DNA of 64,000 bases. Origin: Vicinamibacterales bacterium (GTDB lineage Bacteria; Acidobacteriota; Vicinamibacteria; Vicinamibacterales; UBA2999). Shown one piece after another: positions 44,453-52,786 of the stretch. Below the pieces are notes generated by a model, which saw only the letters and a program-made list of their open reading frames with translations, was not told the origin of the DNA and did no database searches. How positions within the stretch are numbered: position 1 is the first letter of the stretch; the number at the start of each line of letters is the position of its first letter. The translations under genes were made by a program, and so were the position numbers. The DNA is taken from NCBI GenBank assembly GCA_041394705.1, contig JAWKHS010000008.1:62001-126000 (forward strand), in the 5' to 3' direction.

Positions 44453-45046
44453 GTGCCAGGCGGGCGCACGGACATCACCGGACTGCTGAACGAGTGGGGG
44501 GCCGGCGACCGATCGGCGCTGGACCGCCTGCTGCCGCTCGTCTATCCCGACCTCGAGCACCTCGCCCGCGCCTGCCTGAGCCGCGGCCGCTCCCCCGTCA
44601 CGTTGCAGACGACGGCCGTCGTCAACGACCTGTTCGTGAAGCTCATCAGCCGGCCGCCGCGGAACCTCGAGAGCCGCCGTCATTTCTACGTGCTCGCGGC
44701 GCGCATGATCCGTGCGGCCCTGGTCGATCACTACCGCCAGGTCCATGCGGCGAAGCGAGGCGGCGGCGCGGCACGCGTGCCCCTGCACGAGGAACTGGCG
44801 TGGGTCGACGCGAACGGGCCCGAGGTCGTCGCCCTGGACCGGGCCATGTCCGAGCTCGAGGCGCTCGACCGCGAGCAGGCGGACCTCTTCAGCATGCGGT
44901 ACCTGCTCGGCTGCACGGCTGAAGAGACGGCGGAACTCGCCGGGCTGTCGAAGGCGACGGTGGATCGCCGGGTGCGGCTCGCCAGGGCCTGGCTGTTCCG
45001 CCGGCTCCAGGGTGAGGCACCGCCCGACGTTCCGACGAATGCCTGA
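44453..45046 (+). CDS. ECF-type RNA polymerase sigma factor (TIGR02999-like)
   Basis: 197 residues. Sigma region 2 is DITGLLNEWGAGDRSALDRL followed by VYPDLEHLARACLSRG and VTLQTTAVVNDLFVKLISRP; region 4 has the helix-turn-helix CTAEETAELAGLSKATVDRR. This pattern matches the ECF subgroup found beside Ser/Thr kinases rather than with an anti-sigma factor. The GTG start at 44453 has AAGGAG 5-10 nt upstream; longer frame starts are rejected. The kinase gene overlaps its last codons. It may drive the divergent FN3 gene. Confidence 0.88.
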   Translation: MPGGRTDITGLLNEWGAGDRSALDRLLPLVYPDLEHLARACLSRGRSPVTLQTTAVVNDLFVKLISRPPRNLESRRHFYVLAARMIRAALVDHYRQVHAAKRGGGAARVPLHEELAWVDANGPEVVALDRAMSELEALDREQADLFSMRYLLGCTAEETAELAGLSKATVDRRVRLARAWLFRRLQGEAPPDVPTNA

Positions 45047-47480
45047 AGTGATGACCGATCCCGAGCGCTGGCGGCGCGTCCAGGAGCTGTGCGAGGCGCT
45101 GGACGAGGTGCCGGAGGCGGAGTGGTCCGTCCGGCTGCAGGCGCTCGACGCCGACCCGTCGGTCCGTGCCGAGGCCCTGTCGCTCCGTGCGGCGATGCGC
45201 GACGAGGCCGCCTACGCGCGCGCCGAGACAGGGCGACGCCCGGTCGTGACGGAGCATCCGGCCGCCGTCGGCGGCGTGACGCTCGTCGGCCGGATCGGCG
45301 CCGGCGGATCGGGCGAGGTGTTTCGCGGCGTCCGCCTGGTGCACGGCACCGAACAGACGGTGGCGGTGAAGCGCTTCCATGCGCATCGGGCGCAGGGTGC
45401 GGATCTCGAGCGCATCGCGCGCGAACAGCGGATGCTCGCGGCGCTCTCGCATCCCGACATCGTGCGGCTGCTGGACGCCGGCGTGGCGGATGACGGCCGC
45501 CCCTTCCTCGTCATGGAGTTCGCCGACGGCGAGCCCATCACGGCCTGGTGCGACCAGCGGCGCGTGCCGATTCCGAAGCGGCTGCGCCTGTTCCTGGCGG
45601 TGGGCGACGCGGTGCAGTCCGCCCACCGGCACCTGATCGTCCATCTCGATCTGAAGCCCGGGAACATCCTGGTGACCGCCGACGGCCGGCCGAAGCTGCT
45701 CGACTTCGGCACCGCCAAGTCCGCCGGACCCGACGTGGCCCTGACGGGCACCGAGCCGCTCACGCTGCAATACGCGAGTCCCGAGCGGCTGCGCGGCGAG
45801 GCCGTCTCGGTGGCCTGCGACGTCTACAGCCTGGGGCTCATCCTCTACGAGCTGCTGGCGGGCGCCTGGCCCTACGAGCGGCACGAGTCGCTCGTCGCGC
45901 TGGCGGAGCGCGCCTCCGGAGCGGCCGACGCGCTGCCGATGTCTCGGGTGGTCACGGAAGGCGCCGCCGAGCGTCGCGGCACCTCCCTGGACCGGCTCCG
46001 GTCGCTCGTGCGGGGCGACCTCGAGGCCATCACGATGAAGGCGCTGGCACACGCGCCCGCCGACCGCTATGCGACGGTCTCCGAGCTGACCGACGACGTG
46101 CGGCGGTACCTCGACGGCGAGCCCGTGCGCGCGAGGAAGCCCGGCGTGTGGTACCCGCTCGGCAAGTTCCTGCGCCGGCATGCCATCGAGACGGTCAGTG
46201 TGGTGCTGCTCATCGCCGGTCTCGCCGGCGCCACGGCGTACTCGCTCGTGCAGGCCCGCGCCTCGGCGCGCGCGGCGGAACGGGCGCAGGCGCAGAATCG
46301 CTTCCTGACGAGCGTCTTCACACTGGCCGGCAACGACGCGACGTCGGCCAGCTCGATGACGGTCCGCCAGCTGCTCGACCTGGCCGACGCGCGGGTCACG
46401 CCGACGCTCGCGGCGCTGCCGGACGTCGCCGGCGACGTCGAACGGGCGCTGGGCCAGGGGATGCTCGCCCAGAGCGACTTCGCCGCGGCTGCCGCCCTGT
46501 TCGACCGCGCACGGGAGCGTGCCGCGAAGGAGGGCGACCGTCCACGCGAGGCGGCGGCGCTCGCCGGGAATGCCTACACGCAGTTCGCGCTGGGGCGCGG
46601 CGCCGAGGCCGCGACGGCCGCGAGGACGGCCCTGGCCATGTGGCAGGAAGCCCCCGAGCGGTTTTCCACGGACCTGGCGGTGGCGACGCTCATGACGGCC
46701 GGCAACACGCTCGCCTACGTCAACCCGCCCAGCGACGAGCCCGCCCCGTACCTCGAGGCCTGCCTCCGGTTGACCGTCGCATCGCGACCAGCCGCCGGAC
46801 CCAGCACGCGCCACAACTGCCTGTACGGCCTGGCGGCGGTGCGCCTGAACGCCAACGCCGATTTCGCCGGCGCCGAGCGCCTGCTCGACGAAGCCGCGGC
46901 GCTGCAGCGCGCCGATCCGGCGCTCTCGACGTCGCTGGCGATGACCCAGCAGCTCCGGGGCCTCGTGATGCGCAGCAGCGGCCGGTTCGCCGAGGACGAG
47001 CGTGCGCAGCGCGAGGCGCTGGAGATCCTCGAACGGCTGCAGGGCGCGGACAGCACGAGCGCTCTCTGGCAGCGGGCGGTCTGGGCGAACAGTCTGATCG
47101 GCGCGGGGCGAGCGGAGGACGGCTATCGCGAGGCGGAGGCCGTCCTCACCAAGGCCCGCCAGCGGTATCCCGACCGAGGGGCGCCGATGCTGTGGACGCC
47201 GCTGTCGGCGGCCTCCGCCGCGGCCTGCTATCTCGAACGGAACGACGACTGCGAGCGCCTCACGCTCGAGGCGCTGCAGACGCTCGGCCCGGACCCGCCC
47301 GCCAACGACGCGCGGGCCAGGACGGCCCGCGGGCTCCTGGGTCTCGTGCTCGCGAGGCGAGGCCGGCTCGACGAGGCGCGGCCGCTCATCCAGGCCGCCA
47401 TCGACGGCACCCTCGCCAGCAGGCGCTCGTCGATCTTCATGCCCCGGTGGCAGGCGGCACTCGCATCCTCGCCTCGCTGA
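45039..47480 (+). CDS. Membrane Ser/Thr protein kinase with C-terminal TPR-like region
   Basis: 813 residues; alternative ATG at 45051. N-terminal ~75-residue helical part, then a kinase domain: IGAGGSGEVFRG, Lys111 in VAVKRF, DFG (222-224) in LLDFGTAK, and YASPERLRGE. The catalytic loop reads HLDLKPGN instead of HRDLKPEN; the Arg that contacts a phosphorylated activation loop is lost, though the catalytic Asp stays. One membrane helix near residues 375-400 (SVVLLIAGLAGATAYSL), then about 400 residues of helical TPR-like repeats outside the membrane. It overlaps the ECF gene, so it likely controls that sigma factor by phosphorylation. Confidence 0.88.
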   Translation: MPEVMTDPERWRRVQELCEALDEVPEAEWSVRLQALDADPSVRAEALSLRAAMRDEAAYARAETGRRPVVTEHPAAVGGVTLVGRIGAGGSGEVFRGVRLVHGTEQTVAVKRFHAHRAQGADLERIAREQRMLAALSHPDIVRLLDAGVADDGRPFLVMEFADGEPITAWCDQRRVPIPKRLRLFLAVGDAVQSAHRHLIVHLDLKPGNILVTADGRPKLLDFGTAKSAGPDVALTGTEPLTLQYASPERLRGEAVSVACDVYSLGLILYELLAGAWPYERHESLVALAERASGAADALPMSRVVTEGAAERRGTSLDRLRSLVRGDLEAITMKALAHAPADRYATVSELTDDVRRYLDGEPVRARKPGVWYPLGKFLRRHAIETVSVVLLIAGLAGATAYSLVQARASARAAERAQAQNRFLTSVFTLAGNDATSASSMTVRQLLDLADARVTPTLAALPDVAGDVERALGQGMLAQSDFAAAAALFDRARERAAKEGDRPREAAALAGNAYTQFALGRGAEAATAARTALAMWQEAPERFSTDLAVATLMTAGNTLAYVNPPSDEPAPYLEACLRLTVASRPAAGPSTRHNCLYGLAAVRLNANADFAGAERLLDEAAALQRADPALSTSLAMTQQLRGLVMRSSGRFAEDERAQREALEILERLQGADSTSALWQRAVWANSLIGAGRAEDGYREAEAVLTKARQRYPDRGAPMLWTPLSAASAAACYLERNDDCERLTLEALQTLGPDPPANDARARTARGLLGLVLARRGRLDEARPLIQAAIDGTLASRRSSIFMPRWQAALASSPR

Positions 47481-47542
47481 CCGTCGGACGGTCGCGCCTC
47501 ACCGCCCGCGGCATCCCCTGCCGCAGCGGTGTGTCGGGGGAT

Positions 47543-47548
47543 TACGAT
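47543..47548 (+). promoter_or_regulatory. Possible -10 box (TACGAT) 6 nt before the small Cys-rich gene
   Basis: TACGAT, 6 nt, ATG at 47555; no Shine-Dalgarno and no clear -35. Confidence 0.35.
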
Positions 47549-47554
47549 TGACGC

Positions 47555-47716
47555 ATGTGTCAGCGGGTCCAGTGCCCAACGTGCGGGAAGGCGAGCTGGG
47601 TGGGATGCGGGGCGCATGTCGAGCAGGTGCTGCGCGGCGTGCCCCAGGACCAGCGATGTCAGTGCCCGCGTCCGGCGCCGAAGAAGGGCTGGCTGGCCCG
47701 GCTGCTCGGCGCCTGA
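47555..47716 (+). CDS. Small Cys-rich zinc-ribbon-like protein
   Basis: 53 residues with six Cys: MCQRVQCPTCGKASWVGCGA, then HVEQVLRGVPQDQRCQCPRP and a basic hydrophobic tail (KKGWLARLLGA). The CPTC and CQC pairs plus Cys18 would make a metal site. The pattern C-x-x-C-G-K-x-x-W-x-G-C-G-x-H matches a conserved small protein seen in many bacteria, to my knowledge of unknown function. It begins 74 bases after the kinase gene and ends 73 bases before phoD, with TACGAT 6 nt before its ATG. Confidence 0.7.
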   Translation: MCQRVQCPTCGKASWVGCGAHVEQVLRGVPQDQRCQCPRPAPKKGWLARLLGA

Positions 47717-47789
47717 TGCCGTGCGGGCCGGCGGCACGGCGAGACACGGTCGTCACCCGCCCCGTGTAAGCTCTCGGCGGAGGCCGCCG

Positions 47790-49403
47790 ATGTCCGTCAC
47801 CCGCCGTCACTTCCTCACTGGTTCGGCCGCGTCCCTTGCGGCGTTCCCGTTCGCCGAGTTCGTGCGGCCCGAGGACGTCCTGGCCGCCGAGCAGGCGGCG
47901 CGGCAGGTCTCGCCCGTCTTTCGCCACGGCGTGGCGTCGGGCGACCCGCGCGGCGACCGAGTGCTCCTGTGGACGCGCGTCTCCGGCGCCTCGGGTGAGA
48001 TCCCCGTGCGGTGGACGCTGGCCTCGAACGCCGCCATGACGCGCGTCGTGGCCCGCGGCGAGACGCGTACGGGCGCCGCGCGCGACTTCACCGTGAAGGT
48101 GGACGCGACGGGGCTGGCGCCGGCGACCACCTACTACTACCGGTTCGAGGCGCTGGGGGCGCGCTCCGTCGTGGGCCGGACGCGCACGCTGCCGGCAGCC
48201 GGCGCGGGACGCCTCCGCATGGCGCTCGTCTCGTGCTCGAACTACCCGTACGGCTACTTCAACGCCTATGCGCGGATTGCCGAGCGCACCGATCTGGATC
48301 TCGTGCTCCACGTCGGCGACTACATCTACGACTACCACCAGGGCCGCTACTTCGACCCGGACCTGGCGAAAGACCGCCCGGTCGATCCTCCCACCGAGAT
48401 CCTGGTGCTGGCGGACTACCGGAAGCGCTACGCGCTGTACCGGACGGACCCCGACCTGCAGGCCGTCCACCAGCAGCACCCGTTCATCGCGGTCTGGGAC
48501 GACCACGAGATCGCCAACAACGCCTGGAAGGGCGGCGCCGAGAACCACCAGCCGGACGAAGGCGACTACCTGGCGCGGCGCGACGCGGCCTACCAGGCGT
48601 ATCTCGAGTGGCTTCCGGTCCGCGAGCCGGGTTCGGCACGACAGCCGGTGCTGTACCGGTCGTTCGCCATCGGCGACCTCGCCGACCTCGTGATGCTCGA
48701 CACGCGCCTCATCGGCCGCGACGAGCAGGTGGACCGGACCAACGTGCCCGGCCTGGAAGATCCGCGGCGCTCCATCCTCGGACCCGCGCAGGAAGGGTGG
48801 CTCGAAGGCGAGCTGGCCGAGTCGGTGCGCGCGAAGACGCGCTGGCAGATCCTCGGGCAGCAGGTGATGTTCGCGCCGCAGACGCTGGCGGGGCAGCCAT
48901 CAACCAACGCGGACTCCTGGGACGGGTACCGCGTGACGCGATCGCACGTGTTCGACATGGTCGAGCGGCACAACGTCGAGAACCTGGTCGTGCTCACGGG
49001 CGACGTGCACAGCTCGTGGGCCTACGACCTGCCACGGGGCATCAGCGACGCGTACGATCCCGGGACCGGCCGCGGATCGCTCGGCGTCGAGATCGTGTGT
49101 CCGGCCGTGTCGTCACCCACGCCGTTCCAGGGGCCCGAGGCCGATGCGCGCATCGCGTCGGTCCCGAAGGGCCGTCCGCACCTGAAGTTCCTGGACGGCA
49201 GGTCGCGGGGCTACGTCGTCATCGACGTCACGCGCGATCGGCTGCAGGCGGACTGGTGGCTCGTGAACTCCGTGAAGGAGCGCAACACCGAGCAGCACTT
49301 CGCGAAGGGCCTCGTGTGCGAGGCCGGCAGCCGCCATCTCGTGGAGACGACGTCGCCCATCAGGCCCGACGGCAGCGCCGAGCCCGCCCCGCCTCGCGAC
49401 TGA
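47790..49403 (+). CDS. phoD: Alkaline phosphatase D family, Tat-exported
   Basis: 537 residues. A twin-arginine signal (TRRHFLTGSAASLAAFPF) leads to an N-terminal Ig-like domain (HGVASGDPRGDRVLLWTRVS) and the PhoD metallophosphatase domain: LVLHVGDYIYDYHQG, FIAVWDDHEIANNAWKGG, and LVVLTGDVHSSWAYDLP carry the Asp/His metal ligands for Fe/Ca. It removes phosphate from phosphodiesters or monoesters outside the cytoplasm and typically helps in phosphate shortage. GGAGG 8-12 nt before the ATG fixes the start. No Pho box could be made out. Confidence 0.93.
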   Translation: MSVTRRHFLTGSAASLAAFPFAEFVRPEDVLAAEQAARQVSPVFRHGVASGDPRGDRVLLWTRVSGASGEIPVRWTLASNAAMTRVVARGETRTGAARDFTVKVDATGLAPATTYYYRFEALGARSVVGRTRTLPAAGAGRLRMALVSCSNYPYGYFNAYARIAERTDLDLVLHVGDYIYDYHQGRYFDPDLAKDRPVDPPTEILVLADYRKRYALYRTDPDLQAVHQQHPFIAVWDDHEIANNAWKGGAENHQPDEGDYLARRDAAYQAYLEWLPVREPGSARQPVLYRSFAIGDLADLVMLDTRLIGRDEQVDRTNVPGLEDPRRSILGPAQEGWLEGELAESVRAKTRWQILGQQVMFAPQTLAGQPSTNADSWDGYRVTRSHVFDMVERHNVENLVVLTGDVHSSWAYDLPRGISDAYDPGTGRGSLGVEIVCPAVSSPTPFQGPEADARIASVPKGRPHLKFLDGRSRGYVVIDVTRDRLQADWWLVNSVKERNTEQHFAKGLVCEAGSRHLVETTSPIRPDGSAEPAPPRD

Positions 49404-49418
49404 CGCGTCGCGGCGGCC

Positions 49419-50408
49419 CTACTTCGACGCGGCCAGCACTTCGAGGAGGGCCTCGGCGACAGCCGCGGGCTGCTCGTGCGGCACGAAGTGCCCGGCGCCG
49501 GTGACGACGCGGCGCGCCACGAGCTTCGGGAATTGCCGGCGCTCGGCCTCGGTCGTGTCGGGCGCGGGCTTCCCGAAGCCGTCGTCGCCGCCGTGCAGCA
49601 CGACGGTCGGCACCTCGATCGTCGGGCGCGCCGCCAGGCGCTTCTCCGTGTCGAGGAAGCGCGGCTCCCCGGGCGCGTTGAAATTGCGATGGCGGTAGGA
49701 GTGGATCACGCAGTCCACGAAGTCCGGGTTCTCGAACGACGCCGCCGTCTGGTCGTACATCGCGTCGGTGAACCTCCAGGTGGGCGACCACTCCTCCCAC
49801 ATGAAGCGGCACAGCGCCTTGCGGTTCTTCTCGAGGCCCGTGCGTCCGGTCTCGGTGTTGAAGTACCACTGGTACCAGGAGTTCCTGATGGCGCGCGGCG
49901 GCGCGGGCGGTCCGGGCGTCACGGTGTTCTGGATGGAGTACCCGCCGCACAGGACGGCGGCGCGGACCCGGTCGGGGTGGAGCGCGGCGGTGATGCAGGA
50001 GGCTCGGCCACCCCAGTCGTACCCGCTCACGGCGAACCGCGGCAGCTTCAGCGCATCCGCGAAGTCCACGACATCCTGGGCGATGGCGGCCTGTTCGGCG
50101 GTGCGCGGCGCGGCCGGATCGAGGAAGCGCGTAGGGCCGTAGCCGCGAAGGTAGATGGCAAATGCGCGATAGCCGGCCTTCGCCAGGGGCGGGGCGACGC
50201 CGTCGTACGCATGGGCGTCGTCCGGAAAGCCGTGCAGCAGGAACACCGGGAAGCCGTCTGCGGGCCCGCTCTCGTGGTAGCCGATTTCGAGAATCGGCGT
50301 CCGCACGGTCTTGATGGGCAGCGGAGGCGGAGTCTGGGCGGCGGCGCGAAGGGCGGCGGCGGAGGCGACGGCGCCGGCGGCGCCGGCCAGGAACTGGCGT
50401 CGATGCAT
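49419..50408 (-). CDS. Tat-exported alpha/beta hydrolase, epoxide hydrolase-like
   Basis: 329 residues. A twin-arginine motif (RRQFLAGAAGAVASAAAL) precedes an alpha/beta hydrolase domain. The nucleophile elbow VSGYDWGGRAS has Asp, as in epoxide hydrolases and haloalkane dehalogenases; the oxyanion segment is LHGFPDDAHAYD; the His is in GAGHFVPHEQP. It cleaves an epoxide or halide-type bond; the substrate is unknown. ATG 50408 is preceded by TACTGT 7 nt upstream, with TTGCAA 17 nt before that, so the mRNA is probably leaderless. Confidence 0.88.
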   Translation of the reverse strand: MHRRQFLAGAAGAVASAAALRAAAQTPPPLPIKTVRTPILEIGYHESGPADGFPVFLLHGFPDDAHAYDGVAPPLAKAGYRAFAIYLRGYGPTRFLDPAAPRTAEQAAIAQDVVDFADALKLPRFAVSGYDWGGRASCITAALHPDRVRAAVLCGGYSIQNTVTPGPPAPPRAIRNSWYQWYFNTETGRTGLEKNRKALCRFMWEEWSPTWRFTDAMYDQTAASFENPDFVDCVIHSYRHRNFNAPGEPRFLDTEKRLAARPTIEVPTVVLHGGDDGFGKPAPDTTEAERRQFPKLVARRVVTGAGHFVPHEQPAAVAEALLEVLAASK

Positions 50409-50433
50409 GCCGGGCACAGTAGCCGTGCCCGGC
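50409..50433. repeat. 9-bp inverted repeat around the hydrolase -10 box
   Basis: GCCGGGCAC, 7-base loop, GTGCCCGGC: a perfect 9-bp stem. It is next to the hydrolase ATG and covers its -10 box, so it could be an operator. It has no T-run, so a terminator is less likely. Confidence 0.5.
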
Positions 50434-50444
50434 CGATCTTGCAA
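50416..50444 (-). promoter_or_regulatory. Sigma-70-like promoter for the alpha/beta hydrolase
   Basis: TTGCAA (50444-50439), 17-nt spacer, TACTGT (50421-50416), then 7 nt to the ATG at 50408. The best-formed of the leaderless promoters in the window. Confidence 0.6.
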
Positions 50445-50451
50445 ACGCCGC

Positions 50452-51033
50452 TCAGAATCCCACGCCGACGTTGATCCGGAGCGTCGGAATGTAGGTGATG
50501 TCGAAGGCGCGCGCGTCCGCGCCGATGAGACGCTTCAGGCCGAATCCCGAACCCAGGTAGGCGTGCCGGTTCAGCATCCGGCTGTGGTTGATGTCGAACC
50601 CGACGCCCAGGTAGTCGCCCTGGTTCGGCAGGCGCGTCACCCCCGCCTTCACGCCGAACGAGTAGCCGTGGAACGCGCGGCCGCCCGGGTAGTAGCGCAG
50701 GAAGACGTCGCCATTGGTGTAGCGCTTCTGACGCTCCGTGCGCGCCGGAACGCCGCTGGGGAACGTTCCCGGAGCCGTGGGCGCCGAGTAGTCGTAGTCA
50801 TAGGCCGTGTACGCACGAGTCGACGCCCCGGCGCCGACCGTGATGGCGTCGCTCGCCCGGATTTCGTACTCCGAGTTGAAGAAGTCGATGAGCAGCCCGA
50901 AGGGGTTGGCGGAGAGGACCTGTCCGGGATCCGCGGATCCGGGCGGCGGGACGGGAAGCGGGGTCTGGGCGGCGGCCGGCAGCGCCACCGCGAGCAGGGC
51001 AACGACGGCCAGCGAACCGAGGCGATGTGACAT
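50452..51033 (-). CDS. Exported beta-barrel-like protein (outer-membrane)
   Basis: 193 residues. Signal peptide (VVALLAVALPAAAQTP), then alternating aromatic strands (FGLLIDFFNSEYEIRASDAI, VFLRYYPGGRAFHGYSFGVK, YLGVGFDINHSRMLNRHAYL, TYIPTLRINVGVGF) ending in Phe, as in small eight-stranded outer-membrane barrels (DUF3575 or opacity-like). GGAGG 5 nt before the ATG at 51033 sets the start. Role unknown. The hydrolase gene follows on the same strand but has its own promoter. Confidence 0.78.
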   Translation of the reverse strand: MSHRLGSLAVVALLAVALPAAAQTPLPVPPPGSADPGQVLSANPFGLLIDFFNSEYEIRASDAITVGAGASTRAYTAYDYDYSAPTAPGTFPSGVPARTERQKRYTNGDVFLRYYPGGRAFHGYSFGVKAGVTRLPNQGDYLGVGFDINHSRMLNRHAYLGSGFGLKRLIGADARAFDITYIPTLRINVGVGF

Positions 51034-51129
51034 GGGAACCTCCACGACGCTCCACGCTACGCGCCAGCCCGCGGCGAGTCGTGCGTGGGCGTGTGAGAAG
51101 TTGTGAGGGCGCGCCGCGGACGGCCGCCG

Positions 51130-52608
51130 CTACGCGGCGCGCGAGGCCAGGCGTGCCGCCAGGCGCGCGTAGCCGTCGGCCGCGCGCAGCGGCGCGAAGA
51201 TCGGGTCGGCCGGCAGGCTCCACCCGGCGGTGTCGGGCGCAGGGCCATCGATGGCCTGTTCGGCGAGCCGGAGCCCGTCGGCGGGCCTGCCCCGCCAGGC
51301 CTCGGCCGCGGCCAGGACCAGCGCGCGCTCGACGTGCTTTCCGGTGGTTTCCAGCCTGGCGCACGCCCCTGAGACGCGCGCTGCGGTGTCACCGGCGGCG
51401 CCGTCGACGAGCGCCTGGCCCAACACGGCGCGCGCGTGGCCCGCCGAGGCGGCCAGGGCGGCGCCGAACGCCGCTCTGGCCTCGTCGCGACGACGTCCGT
51501 CGGCCAGCAGGGCGAAGCCCACGGCCTCGTGGGCCAGCACGCGGCACTCCCGCGCGTACACGGTCCCGGCCGTGTCAGAGAATGCCGCCTCGGCCGCGAA
51601 GTCGTCCAGCGCGACCGCCACCTGCCCCCGCGCGAAGGCCGTCAGGCCGCGCATCCACAGCAGGCCATTCGCAGGATAGAGGGAGTGGTCGTGCTGCGCC
51701 GACTGCGCCGCTGCGCCCCTGGCCGCGGCGTCCGCCGCCGGGCCGAACGCCTGCCGCGCCACGAGCACCATGGCCGCCAGCGTCCGGGCGCCCGGGAAGC
51801 CCGGCAGCAGGGCCTCGGCCCGTTCCACGGCGCGAAGGCGTTCCTCGCCCCACGTCGCCACGGCCAGGCGGTACTGGTGGCGCCAGTTGCGGGGCTCGAG
51901 CGCCGTCGCCTGCCGGAGCGCCGCCCTGGCCTCGTCCATCCGCCCGCCAGCCGCGAGCGCGTGCCCGAGCGCGGCCCAGCCCTCCCCCATGGACGGATCG
52001 AGCGTGGTGGCCCTGGTGGCGGCGGCGATGGCCTGGACGAGCGCGGCGGCATCGGGCTCGTCGTCCACCCGCGTGGCCTCGAAGCGGAAGACGTGGGCGT
52101 TGGCCAGGCCGGCGTAGGCCGGCGCGTACTGCGGAGCTCCCGCCACGGCGCGGCTGAACGCCTCCACCGCCACCGGGAGCTCGGCGACGGCCAGCGACTC
52201 CAGCGCCACGCGTCCCCGCTCCCACGCGACGAAGGGCTCGAGGCCGGCAAACGTCGGCGTCACGGCCCCCGCGCCGGGGCCGGCCGGGGCATCGGCCTCC
52301 TCGGCGACGTCGGCGAGGAAGCGGTACCCCCGCCGCGCCATCGTCTGGATGAACCGGGGGGCCCGGGGATCGTCATCGAGGGCCTTGCGGATGTCGGCGA
52401 TGGCCCGGGTCAGGGTGTTGTCGGCGACGGTGACGTCCGGCCAGAAGCGCTCCAGGAGCAGTTCACGGGTGACCAGGGCCCCTCGCGCGTCGGCCAGGCA
52501 GGCCAGCACCTGGACCAGGCGCGGCGACAGCGGCACGATCCCGCCGCCGCGCGACAGCGTCGCGCCGCGCCAGTCCACGGTGAACGGCCCGAAGTGCAGG
52601 AGGGACAT
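51130..52608 (-). CDS. CadC/ToxR-like winged-helix regulator with TPR region
   Basis: 492 residues. N-terminal OmpR/PhoB-type DNA-binding domain, about residues 1-100: LHFGPFTVDWRGATLSRGGG, PLSPRLVQVLACLADARGAL, FWPDVTVADNTLTRAIADIR, KALDDDPRAPRFIQTMARRG, and YRFLADV, the usual C-terminal hairpin. About 390 residues of Ala-rich helical TPR-like repeats follow. No membrane helix is evident, unlike CadC, and there is no receiver domain, so the trigger may be a protein partner. It faces the kor operon, 178 bases away. Confidence 0.85.
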   Translation of the reverse strand: MSLLHFGPFTVDWRGATLSRGGGIVPLSPRLVQVLACLADARGALVTRELLLERFWPDVTVADNTLTRAIADIRKALDDDPRAPRFIQTMARRGYRFLADVAEEADAPAGPGAGAVTPTFAGLEPFVAWERGRVALESLAVAELPVAVEAFSRAVAGAPQYAPAYAGLANAHVFRFEATRVDDEPDAAALVQAIAAATRATTLDPSMGEGWAALGHALAAGGRMDEARAALRQATALEPRNWRHQYRLAVATWGEERLRAVERAEALLPGFPGARTLAAMVLVARQAFGPAADAAARGAAAQSAQHDHSLYPANGLLWMRGLTAFARGQVAVALDDFAAEAAFSDTAGTVYARECRVLAHEAVGFALLADGRRRDEARAAFGAALAASAGHARAVLGQALVDGAAGDTAARVSGACARLETTGKHVERALVLAAAEAWRGRPADGLRLAEQAIDGPAPDTAGWSLPADPIFAPLRAADGYARLAARLASRAA

Positions 52609-52717
52609 GTCCGTATGTCAATTTCGCACTGAATACATGCGCGCCAGGCATTGCAGACGGTGCACGACCGCTGTCGGACCCGCGCCCGCGCACGGCTGGA
52701 AGGGCCTGCCGACGCAC

Positions 52718-52723
52718 TATAAT
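52718..52723 (+). promoter_or_regulatory. -10 box (TATAAT) of the kor operon
   Basis: Perfect TATAAT about 64 bases before the korC start; the -35 side (CTGGAA region) is weak. A TGCC-GATT-GGCA inverted repeat directly follows at 52724-52735 and could bind a regulator. Confidence 0.5.
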
Positions 52724-52786
52724 TGCCGATTGGCAGCCTGATTCGCGCCGGGACGTCTCGCGTGAAGGCAACCGCCGAGAGGTACC

